A stretch of DNA of 64,000 nt, taken from positions 85,539-149,538 of the forward strand of contig CAMLJY010000008.1 in the NCBI GenBank assembly GCA_946480465.1, given 5' to 3'. A program made the translations under genes and the position numbers. The DNA comes from an uncultured Burkholderiales bacterium (GTDB taxonomy: Bacteria > Pseudomonadota > Gammaproteobacteria > Burkholderiales > Burkholderiaceae). The notes under the pieces were generated by a model, which saw nothing but the letters and a program-made list of their open reading frames with translations, did no database searches and was not told where the DNA came from. Below, piece after piece: positions 9,031-19,900 of this stretch (positions are counted from its first letter, which is position 1; every line of letters starts with the position of its first letter).

Positions 9031-10896
9031 TCAGTCCAGGAACAGCTCGGCCTTCTCGCGTCGCACGCTGCTGTCACGCAGGTAGGGAATACGCACGCGT
9101 TCCGACTGCTCCTTCATCGCCGCCAGCTTCTGGAAGATGGCCGCCGCCTGGTCCTTGCGCTGCGCGGGCTGCACGTGCGTGGCGATCTGGCGCAGGAACT
9201 CGAAGTACTGCTTGTCGACCACCACCTGCTCTTCCCACAGCTCGCGCGCGGTGCGGGCCGCCGGCGACTCCAGGCCCTTGCGGAACATGTAGTACGACGA
9301 GATGCGGCGGCGTGCCTGGTCGACGATGCCGGACAGGAACTTCATCGCGTCCAGCGGGCCGATGTCCGACCCCAGCAGGGTGTCGTACACCGTCTGCGTG
9401 CGCGCAAAACCGCGCACGTGGCGGCTGTAGTGCTCGCCGTAGACCTTGGGCTCGTCGATGATCTTGTCGGCCATGGAGGCCATGCAGGCCAGCATGCTGA
9501 TCTGCGAGCCGGAGGTGAACCAGGTGCTGGCCGCGCAGCCGCCCACCATGGCCCAGTTGCCGCCGTAGAAGCGCTCGTACATGAAGTGCTGCGAAGGCAC
9601 GCTCACCACCTCCTTGCGGCGCGAGAAGTCCTTCGTGTAATCGAGGCCGCGGATCTGGTAGGCCTTGGTCAGCGCCGTCAGGATCTCCTCCGGGTTGCGG
9701 TCGCCGATGTCCTTGGGCAGCATGCTGATGCCCACCGACACGTAGCTGCCCAGCGGGATGAACCAGGACACGCCCTCGATGTTGTCGACCGACTGGTGCG
9801 CGCGCAGCAGCGTCGTGGCGTGCATCCAGGGCAGGTCCGCCCGGTGGCACTGGTCCTGCCAGTCCTTCTGGTAGTAGTGGCTGAAGATGACCTGGCGCGG
9901 CGCGTCGAAGTCCTGGTACGGAATCGCCAGCTTGCGGCCCAGCAGGCGGATGTGGTTGGTGCAGTCCCAGACGTAGGTCGGCGTGATGGTCTCGCCGGTC
10001 TTCAGGCGCACGGCGGTGATGCGGTCGCCGGCGGCGTCGTAGTCCACGTCGCTGACCACACTGTCGATCCAGTGGCATTCCGGCCGCACGCTCACTTCGT
10101 CGTACAGCGCCTGGTCGAAGCCGATGCGGTCGACGTGGATGAAGGTCCTCGGCACGTCGTTCTCGAGGAACAGCGAAGCCATGGTGCCGAAGAAGTCGAA
10201 GCGCAGGCCGGCCACGATGTCGCCCATGAAGAACGGCGTCATGTCCTTCTTGAAGAGGTACTTTTCGTAGCCCTTGAAGTCCTGCGTGAACTCGATCGTG
10301 CAGGCCTCGGTCATCGACTCGCCGAGCTTGGGCGTGTCGCCCAGCTGGCTGGAGCCGATCAGCACGTGGCGGATGTTCTTGCGGCACAGCGCGCGGCTGA
10401 TCAGCATGCCGCCGATGCCGCCGCCGATGATCACCGGCACGTTCTGCGGCGGCGGGCCTTTGGGCTGCGCGGCAGGCCCCGCCGAGGCGGCCGCGGCGGC
10501 GGCCGGCATCTTGGCGGCGGCCTCCGCGGTCATGCTTTTGGCCAGCGCATCCCAGATGGCTTCGTCGCCAGCCTTTCCGGGCGCCATCGCGGCGGGCTGG
10601 GCCATCCCGGCATCGGGCGCTTCGGCGGGGGTGGAGAACAGCTTGTCCACCGCCGCCTTCTTGTGCTCGAGCAGGTAGCCGACGAAGGCGTCCAGCGTCG
10701 GGTGCTCGAAGAAGACGCCGGGGTGCACGTCCTCGCCCAGCAGCGCCGCCACCTTCTCCACGAAGGCGACCAGCGTGACCGAACCGAAGCCCAGCTCCTG
10801 GATGTTGACGTCGGCGGCGATGTCGCCGGCCGGGACTTTCAGCGTGTCGGAAACCAGCAGCAGGACCTTGTCCAGCAATGCCTTCTTGTGTTCCAT
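9031..10896 (-). CDS. ACP fused to flavin-dependent halogenase-like oxidoreductase
   Basis: 621 residues. The ATG at 10896 follows a good Shine-Dalgarno (CTAGGAGT). Residues 1-80 are an ACP whose Ser sits in GFGS rather than the usual GxDS. An Ala/Pro-rich linker leads to a flavoprotein of the tryptophan-halogenase/FAD-monooxygenase fold (about 155-600). Visible motifs are the FAD-binding GGGIGG, a KLGES motif, VDRIGFDQAL, and VSWFIPLG in place of the halogenase WxWxIP. The C-terminal FAD motif is odd: GGCAASTWFTSG instead of the usual GDAA-type sequence. The preceding PKS ends in a KS without an ACP, so this ACP probably completes that split module and presents the chain directly to the flavoenzyme. 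Halogenation, epoxidation or another oxidation cannot be told apart here. The protein is followed by tandem NTF2-like domains, which fits epoxidation and ring opening, but that is inference. Confidence 0.9.
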   Translation of the reverse strand: MEHKKALLDKVLLLVSDTLKVPAGDIAADVNIQELGFGSVTLVAFVEKVAALLGEDVHPGVFFEHPTLDAFVGYLLEHKKAAVDKLFSTPAEAPDAGMAQPAAMAPGKAGDEAIWDALAKSMTAEAAAKMPAAAAAASAGPAAQPKGPPPQNVPVIIGGGIGGMLISRALCRKNIRHVLIGSSQLGDTPKLGESMTEACTIEFTQDFKGYEKYLFKKDMTPFFMGDIVAGLRFDFFGTMASLFLENDVPRTFIHVDRIGFDQALYDEVSVRPECHWIDSVVSDVDYDAAGDRITAVRLKTGETITPTYVWDCTNHIRLLGRKLAIPYQDFDAPRQVIFSHYYQKDWQDQCHRADLPWMHATTLLRAHQSVDNIEGVSWFIPLGSYVSVGISMLPKDIGDRNPEEILTALTKAYQIRGLDYTKDFSRRKEVVSVPSQHFMYERFYGGNWAMVGGCAASTWFTSGSQISMLACMASMADKIIDEPKVYGEHYSRHVRGFARTQTVYDTLLGSDIGPLDAMKFLSGIVDQARRRISSYYMFRKGLESPAARTARELWEEQVVVDKQYFEFLRQIATHVQPAQRKDQAAAIFQKLAAMKEQSERVRIPYLRDSSVRREKAELFLD

Positions 10897-10990
10897 GGCA
10901 ATACTCCTAGCAGTTGTCGTGAGCGTCAGCGGGGGGGATGGTGAATGCCGGCAGCTGCTGCCGGCTGGGAATGTCCGCGGGGCGGCAGGG

Positions 10991-13900
10991 CTACGGCGCG
11001 CCAACCAGGGGCTCGACCCGCCGGTCCGCGGGCGCCGCGAAGGTCTCGTAGAACAGCGCATCGAAGGGGTCGGGCGCACGGGCGGCGGCCGGGGGCTGCG
11101 CGGTGGCGGCGGCCGCGGCCGGGAGATGCGCCAAGGCGCCGGCGGGTGCCGGCGGATTCGGCACGGCGCCGGCCGGTGCCGGACGAATCGACACGGCGCC
11201 GGCGGGTGCCGGACGAATCGACACGGCGCCGGCGGGTGCCGTCGCGTGCCACCACAGGCGCTGCTCCTGGAAGGGATAGCCGGGGATGGCGGCGCGGCGA
11301 CGGGCCGACGGATCGGCACCGAAGGCGGCGTCGATCGGCGTGCCGTCCAGCCAGGTGCGCGCCAGCGCCACCAGCGCCATGGGGGATTGCAGGTCCGCCG
11401 CGTCGCTCACGGCCGCCGCGGGTGCCCTGGGCTTGCCGGCCACCTCGGCGACGGCCGCGAAGGCCACCGGCGTGTCGACGGGCCGGGCCGCCAGCGCGTG
11501 CGCGCCCGGGGCCAGCAGCCGCGCCAGCGCGGCGGTGCTGTCGACGACGAAGGCCGCGCGGTGCGGCATCGCGTCGCGTCCGACACGGGCGGCGTGCGCC
11601 AGGTCGGCCAGGCAGGCGCCCTCCCCGTCAGCGGACGTCAACATCGTGTGCCAGCGCCTGAATGACGCGTCCAGCGCCTCGCGGCTGCGCGCCGACAGCA
11701 GCACCAGCTGGTGCCCGCCCGCGGGCGGCTGCGGCCGCCGGGCGGTGGGCAGGTGCTCTTCCAGCAGCACGTGGGCATTGACCCCGCCGATGCCGATCGA
11801 ATGCAGGCCCATGCGCCGCGGCAGCACCGCGCCTTCGGCCGACGGCAGCGCGTCCCAGGCCTGCACCTCGGTGGGGAAATGGAACGGCGAGCCGGCCAGC
11901 AGGATGGACGGGTGCAGCCTTGACCACGTGGCGATCGGCGCGATGGTGCGCGCGCGCAGCGAGAGCAGCGCCTTGACCAGCGAAGCCATGCCCGACGCGC
12001 CCTCGAGGTGGCCGATGTTGGCCTTCACCGTGCTCACCGCGCAGCGGTGGCTGCGGTACTGCTCGGCGCTCATCGCCTCCTTGAAGTGCTGCTTGAAAGC
12101 CGCCAGCTCGGACGCGTCGCTGAAGCTGTTGGCGGTGCCGTGTGCCTCGATGTAGTTGACCGCCTCGGGCCCGAAGCCGGCGTTGCGGTAGGCCTCGCGG
12201 ATGGCCTGGCGCTGGCCTTCCACGCTGGGCGCGACCTGCGACAGCCCGCCCCGTCCGTTGTGCGTGACGCCGATGCCGACGATCACCGCATGCACGGTGT
12301 CGCCGTCGCGCTCGGCCTGGTCCAGGCGCTTCAGCAGCACGCAGCCCACGCCCTCGCCGCGCACGTAGCCCTCCGCCTGCGCATCGAAGGGGAACATCCG
12401 CGGCGTGCGCGTCAGGATCTCGCCGGCGTCGCGGTCGGCGAAGCCGGCCGGGTCCAGCAGGATCTTGGCGCCGCCGACCAGCGCGGTCTCGCACTCGCCG
12501 CTGGCGATGGCCTGCGCCGCGCGGCGCAGCGCGACGAAGGTGCTGGCGCAGGCGGTGTCGATGGCCTCGCTGGGGCCCTTGAAGTCGCAGTGGTACGAGA
12601 TGCGGTTGGCGATCATCCCGGTGCTGGTCAGGATCGGCGGATCGATCGCGGCACCCGGCGGCAGCCCCTGCTGGCGCGGCAGCGTGGCGTAGTCCACCGC
12701 GTCCAGCGCCACGAACAGGCCGACCTTGCCGCGCGTGAGCCGCTGCATCGACAGGCCCGCCTGTTCGACGCAGCGCCAGATGCTGCGCATCAGCAACCGT
12801 TCCTGCGGGTCCATGGCACGCGCTTCACCGTCGGCGATGCCCCAGAAGCCAGCGTCGAAGCGGTCGATACCTTCCAGCAGCGCGGCGTGGCGCATGGCCG
12901 GGTAGCCGGCGTCGCTGCCGCGGGCCACGCCGCGTTCCTGCCATTGCGCAGGCGCCACCGCGCCGGTCGACACGGTCTTGCCCAGCAGTTGTTGCCAGTA
13001 GCTCGGCGCGTCTGGGGCGCCGGGCAGCTGGGCATCGAAGCCGATGATCGCGATGCGGGGCGGCGTCGGCGCGGCCGGCTGCGCCACCGGCATGGCGGCG
13101 GCCCGGTCGCCCACCGGGGCGGACACGGCGGGCGCATCGGCCATCCCGGCGGCGCCGGCCGGGCTGCGGCTGCCCGCCTCCTCGGGGGGCGCGGGCCGGT
13201 CCTCGGCAGCGGCCGGCTCGTCCGCGGCCAGCGAGCCCAGGTGCTCGATCAGCTTGGCGGCCGTGTTCAGTTCCAGGAACACCGCGCCGGTGAACTCCAG
13301 GCCCAGGCGCTGGTTGATCGCATTGGCGATCTTGGTGGCGCCGATGGAGTCCATGCCGTAATCCGCAAACTCCACGTCCAGGTCGACCGCCTCGGGCGCC
13401 ATGCCCAGCGCTTCGGCCAGCGCCGCGCGCACGACGCCTTCCACGGCCTGGGCCGTCCGCGCGGCACGCGCCGGCGCGCCGGCACGCGCCGCGGCCGCCC
13501 GCGTGGCCGCGGCGCGCACGGGTGCGGCCAGCAGCGCGGCCACCTTGCGGCGGTCGCCTTCGAAGACGCCGAACTGGTGCTCGCCGGACGCCAGTGCCAC
13601 GGCCAAGGCCCGCACGCCGGCGGCCTCGGACAGCGGCACGATGCCGAAGTTGTCGCGCATGAACTGCTCGTAGGCCGGCTGCACCTGCATGCCGCCGTCC
13701 TGCCACAGCGGCCAGTCGATGGCCAGGCTGCGGCCGCGGCGCGTGCCCTGCGCCACCTGATCCGCGCGCCAGCCGGCGAAGGAGCCGAGGAAGGCATTGG
13801 CCGCCGCATAGTCGAACTGCCCCGGATTGCCCAGCGCAGCCACCGAGGAGAAGGCGACGAAGAAGTCCAGCGCCTGCCCGCGGGTGGCCTCGTCGAGGTT

Positions 13901-16900
13901 GACGATGGCCTGCACCTTGGCCGCCATCACCTCGGCCATCTCGGCCTCGGTCTTGCGCGGGATGAAGTTGTCCGCCAGCACGCCGGCGCTGTGGATGACG
14001 CCATGCAGCGCACCGTGCTCGGCGGCCACGTGCTCGACCAGCCGGTGCACGTCCTTCATGCTGCCGGTGTCGCAGGGCAGGTACTCGGCGTCGACCCCAT
14101 CGGCCACCAGCGCGGCCAGCAGCGCGCGCCGGCGGGCATCGAGCAGCGACCGCCCGGTCAGCACGATGCGCGCCCCGGTGCCGCGGCCGAGGTGGCGGGC
14201 GAACATCAGGCCCAGGCCGCCCAGGCCGCCGGTGATCAGGTAGACACCGCGCTCGCGCACCAGCCCCGCCAGAGGACGCTCATTTCGAGCATCAGCACCA
14301 GCGTCCTGGCCGGCGCCTGGAATGGTGTCCAGAAGCACCTGCGCCAGCACCTGCCGCGGCCCTTCGGGCGGGTAGGCCACTTCGGTGTGGCCGTCCTGCG
14401 CCTGCCGCTCGGCCGCCAGGTGCCGCAGCAGCGCCGCGTCGTCGCGCGCGGCGAGCGCGGCGTCGAGCAGCAGCCGCGTGTCGATGAAGGGCAGCTCACG
14501 CGCGATGGTGCGCAGCGCGCCCATCAGGCCGCGGTGGGGATGGTCGCTGCCACGGTGCGGCGCAACCACCAGCAGGCGCTCCGGCGCGCCGCGGCGGATG
14601 CGGTCGGGCTCCTGGCAGTGGCGCAGCAGGCGCCGCGCATGCTCCAGCAGGTCGGCCGCCACGTCGCCGCTGACGGGCCAGGCGGCGGCATGGTCGGCCA
14701 GCCGCTCGCGCACGAGGCGCGCCGCCAGCGCCTCGTCGCCGCCGATCAGGAAGACGGTGGTGTGAACGGTGCGGCCGTCGGAGGGCGCGGTCGCCGTGTC
14801 GAGCGGCAGGGCCTTCCAGCGCGGGCAGAAATAGATCGGCTCGCGCGGGTTCGGTGCGGCCGGCACCGTGGCCGGAGGTGATTCGGCCGTCGCCGCGGCG
14901 GCCACCGCCACGGCGGCCTGGGCAGCGGCCGGGGCAGCGGCCTGTGCAGCGGCTTGTGCGGCGGGTTGGGCCGCGGCCGTGCTGCCGGCCGATGCCGCGC
15001 CCTCCCGCTGCGGCGCTGCGGACGGCCCGGGGCTCGGGGTCATCGGCGGCACCGGCGGCTGGTCCAGCCAGTGGCGGTCCTTCGCGAACGGGTAGGTCGG
15101 CAGTCTCACGCGGCGCTGCGGCCGGCCGGGAAACGCCGCCTGGTGCAGCGCGTCCCAGTCGATCGTGGCGCCGGCGGCCCAGGCTTCGGCCAGCGGCGCG
15201 GCCGCGGCTTCCGCGGTCCAGCGCCGCAGCGCCGCGTCGGCCTCGGCCGACAGCGTGGCCTTCTTGCCCGGGGCCAGGCTGCCGCGCCACCAGGCCGGAC
15301 CCGACGTGGCCTGGCCGGCCTGCCCGGCATCCAGGAAGGACTGCAGCGCCGCCGCCAGTTCCTGGGCGTCGGAGGCCACCAGCGCCAGGCGCTCGTTCAT
15401 CGGCTCGCGGCCGCGCTGCAGCGTGCCGGCGATGTCGGCCAAGGGCGGCAGCGGCGTGCCGGCGCGCGCGGGGTCGCGCAGGTGGTCGAGCAAATGGTCG
15501 AGCAGGCGCCGGGCGTAAGCGGCCAGGCGATCGGGCTTCTTCGCCGACAGCGGCACGACGAGCGCACGGCGCGGCGCATCGTCCGGCAGCGGTGCCGCGG
15601 CCGGGCGCTCCTCCAGGATGACGTGCGCATTGGAGCCGGAAGCGCCGAAGGAGCTCAGCGCGGCACGGCGCGGATAACGCACATCCTGACCGTCCTTGCG
15701 CAGCACCGGCTGCGGCCAGGGCGCGTTCGACTGCTGCACGTAGAACGGCGAGCTGGCGAAGTCGAGGTGCGGGTTCAGCTGGCGCGAATGAAGCGACGGC
15801 ACCAGCGCCCGGTGGTGCAGCTGCAGCGCCACCTTGGTCAGCCCGCTGATGCCGGCGGCCGACTCAGCGTGGCCGATGTTCGACTTGACCGAGCCGATCG
15901 CGCAGTACTGCCTGTCCTGGGTGTGCTGCCCGAAGGCGCGCACCAGGCCCTGGATCTCGATCGGGTCGCCCAGCGAGGTGCCGGTGCCGTGCGCCTCCAC
16001 GTAGCTGATGGAGCGCGCGTCGATCCCTGTCTTGTCCAGGCACTGCTCGATCATGTCCGCCTGCGCGACCGGGCTGGGCACGGTCAGCCCGCTGACGGCG
16101 CCGACGTGGTTGGTGGTGCTGCCCTTGATGACCGCGTAGATGTGGTCGCCGTCGCGCTGCGCGGCGGCCAGCGGCTTCAGCAGCACGGCGCCGATGCCCT
16201 CGCCGGACACGTAGCCATCGCCGCCGTCGCCGAAGCTGCGGCAGCGGCCGTCGCTGGCGTGCATGTCCATCAGCCCGTAGGTCAGGTACTTGACCGGGTG
16301 GATCGACAGGTTCACGCCGCCGGCCAGCGCCACCTCGCACTCGCCGCTGCGGATGCTTTCCAGCGCCAGGTGCACGGCGATCAGCGACGACGAGCAGACG
16401 GTGTCGATGGCCATGCTCGGGCCGTGGAAGTTGCAGAAGTACGAGACGCGGTTGGCGATCTGCGCGTAGTTCAGCGACACCGGCATCGGCTTGCCGCCGG
16501 CCATGGCCTCGGCGGTGAGGATGGCGTAGTCGTTGTGCATGACGCCGACGTAGACGCCGACGTCGCGCCGCTGGTTGCGGCCGCGCGGCGTGGCCAGCGT
16601 CTTCGGCGTGTAGCCCGCGTCCTCGATGGCTTCCCAGCACACCTCCAGGAACTGGCGCTGCTGCGGATCGAGCAGCTTGGCCTCATACGGCGAGATGCGG
16701 AAGAACTGCGCGTCGAAACTTTCGGGATCGGCGATGAAGCCGCCCCAGCGCGACATCGCCTTGCCCGACGGCGAACGCACGTCGCGCAGCCTGTCGGCCG
16801 GCCAGCGCGAGGCCGGCACCTCGGTCACGCAGTCCTTGCCGTCCTGCAGGTTGCGCCAGAACTCGTCCAGCGTGGCGGCGCCGGGGTAGCGGCCGGACAT

Positions 16901-19900
16901 GCCGATGATGGCGATGTCGCCGCTGTCGGCGCGGGCGGCCGCACGCGGCTGGCCGCTCAGTTCTGGCGTTGGCACAGGGGTGGCCGGGGCCGGGGCCGGG
17001 CCCGTTGGCGTTGGCGTTGGCGTTGGCGTCGGCGTCGGCGTCGGCGTCGGCATCGGCGCGGTGGGCTGCGCCTGCGCCTTTGCGGCCGGCGCGGCAGCCG
17101 CCTGCCAGCGCGCCGGGTAGGTCTGCATCAGGTAGGCGCCCAGCTCGGCGATGTTGGTGTACTCGAACAGCAGGGTCGGCGACAGCGACGCGCCGACCTG
17201 CGCTTCCAGCGCGCCCACCAGCTCCAGCAGCCGCGCCGAGTCCAGGCCCAGCTCGTAGTAGCCCAGGCTGGTGTCGATCTGCTCGGCCGGGGTGCCGATG
17301 CGCTGCGCGATCAGGCCGGCCAGGAAGGCCTCGGCCGGCGACAGGCCGCCGTCGGCCGCCACGGCGGCAGGCTCCGCGGCGGCGGACACCGGGGCGGCCG
17401 TCGCGGACGCGCTGGGCGCCGGCGCCGCGGCGGCGCGGCCGTTGATGGCGCTGGCGTCGCGCACCAGCTTGCAGGCGTAGTTCTGCAGCTCGGCCACCTG
17501 CTGCCCGCTGTGGGCGTCGTAGAACTCGAGGTTCATGTACAGCAGCTCGTTGCGGCGCCGCACCGACGCCGCCGGGATGCGCGTGATGCAGCGTTCGCGC
17601 AGCGGCGCGCTGGCGCGGAAGGATTCATAGAACAGCGGCAGGATCAGGCGCGATTCACCTTCGAAGAAGGCGGCGAACAGGCGCTGCGCGCCGACGCTGC
17701 TGCCGTCGATCAGCGTGGGGTGGAACAGGTAGGCGCCGGCGCCGGGCAGCGCGACCGCGCCAAGCGCGATCTCGATGCAGGTGGCGTCGTCGGCCTCGTG
17801 CACCCGGCCCTCGGCCTTGATCAGCCCGGCGTGCGACAGGCTCTGCCGCCGGCATTCGGCGTACAGGTCTTCCAGATCCAGCGTGCGCCGGGCCTGCTGC
17901 CGCAGCGCCGCGATGTCGACGCGGGCGCTGAACACCGCGGGCTCGGCACGGCGCATCTCGGCCACCGCCAGGCGCCGCGGTTCGGACGGGCCGCCCTCGC
18001 GCTGGTCGCGCCCCAGCAGCTCCACCTGCCAGCTGCCGGCCGTGCCTTCGGTACAGCGCAGGTCCAGCAGCAGCGCGCGGGCGGCGTCGACCGTCAGCGG
18101 CTGGTAGATCGACAGGTTGCGCAGTTCCAGCTGCGCCGGCTCCAGCCCCAGGCGCTGGAAGTGCTGGTACAGCACGTCGATGTAGGCCAGCCCCGGCAGC
18201 AGCTGCTGGCCGTAGGCCTGGTGGTCGCGCAGCACCGGGTGCTCCGCGGTGAACAGGTACGGCCCGGCCGCGGACGGCGGGGTGGCCGGCCAGGCGCTGG
18301 GCTGGGTCAGCGCCCACGCCGGTGCCGCGACCGCGGTCGCGGCGGCGGACATCGACTCGAGCGTCCCGGTGGGCACGGGCACCGCACCGATGCGCCGGCG
18401 CTGCAGCGGAGGCAAGGCCAGCGGGCGGCGCCGCGGTTCGTGGCCGGCCGCGGCGGGCGCCGTGGCCAGGATCACGTGCACGTTGGTGCCGCCATCGGCA
18501 AAGCAGTTGACCGCCGCCAGCGCAGGCCCGTCGCCCCAGGGCTGGGCCGTGCGGCTGAAGCGGAAGGACGAGGCGCCGATGTCGAAATGCTGCATCGGCT
18601 CCTGGCCGGACAGGAAGGGCACGCTGCTGCGGCGCGACAGCATGGACACCACCTGGATGAACGCCGCCATGCCCTTGGCCGCCAGCGAGTGGCCGACGTT
18701 GGGCTCGGTCGAACCGAGTTCGCAGGGCGTGCCCAGGCCGTCACCGGACGCGTCAGTTGGACGGTAGACCGCCTGCACCGCCTTCAGCTCCAACAGGTCG
18801 GTCACCTCGCTGCCGGAGCCGTTGGCGTGGATGTAGCGCACGTCCTGCGGCGCGATGCCGCTGTCGCGCAGCGCGCGCTGCATCACCGCCTTCTGCGCCT
18901 GCAGGTTGGGCGTGGCGGGGCCGGCGGTGCGGCCGTCGTTGTTGACCGCGAGGCCCTTGATCACCGCGTGGACGCGGTCGCCGTCCCGCTGTGCCTGCGC
19001 CAGCGTCTTCAGCAGCACCAGGCCCACGCCCTCGCCCAGCACCACGCCGCCGGCACGGCGGTCGAAGAGGTGGAAGGCGCCGGTGCGGCCGAGGATGTTG
19101 CGGCGCTCGAACAGGCGGTGCACCTCGTCGGAGCGCAGCAGGCTGATGCCGCCGACCAGCGCGGCGCCGACGTCGCCGGCACGCAGCGCCTGCACCGCCA
19201 TCTGCATCGCCACCAGCGCGGACGAGCAGGCGGTGTCCACCACCAGGCTGGGCCCGCGCAGGTCGAAGCACTGCGACAGGTTGGCCGCCAGGTAGTTCTG
19301 GCCCACCGCGACGATGGGGTTGCGCGCCCCGTCCAGCACGCCGTCGGCCGGCCGGTGGGCGCTGCGCGCGCCGATGAAGACGCCGGTCTCGCTGCCCTTC
19401 ATCTCGCGCGCCTCGTAGCCGGCGTGGTGGAAGACGCTGAGCGCCTCCTCCAGCAGCATCAGCGCCTGCGGGTCCATGGCCTCGGCGTCCGCGTCGGGGA
19501 TCAGGAAATGGGCGGGATCGAAGTGCGACACGTCGTCCAGCAAGCCGGCGTGGTACGGCGTGGCCTGGCCCCAGCGCTCGGCCGGCACCGGGCGGATGCC
19601 CGACCGGCCCTCGGACAGCAGGCGCCAGAAGGCGTCCAGGTCGGGCGCCCCGGCGAAGCGGCACGACAGGCCGACCACGGCGATGTCCGCCGCGGCGGTG
19701 TGTCGGTCCATCGGGTGGCTGACGGCCGAAGACGATGGTTGCTGGGGATGCGCGGGTGCGGCGCCCGCCGCGGGCAGGGCTGGCGCGACGCTCACTTCGG
19801 AGGTCATTCCGGCGCTCCCTTCGGAGGTCACTGCGGCGCCCATTCCGGCGGTCTTTCCGGCCGGCGCTTCGTCCATCACCTGGGCTGGCATCTCGGCCGG

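Noticed and set aside
1979..9085. Plus-strand open frames opposite PKS protein C
   Set aside because: Same shadow effect. The minus-strand frame is continuous from 8965 to the left edge with ordered PKS domains.
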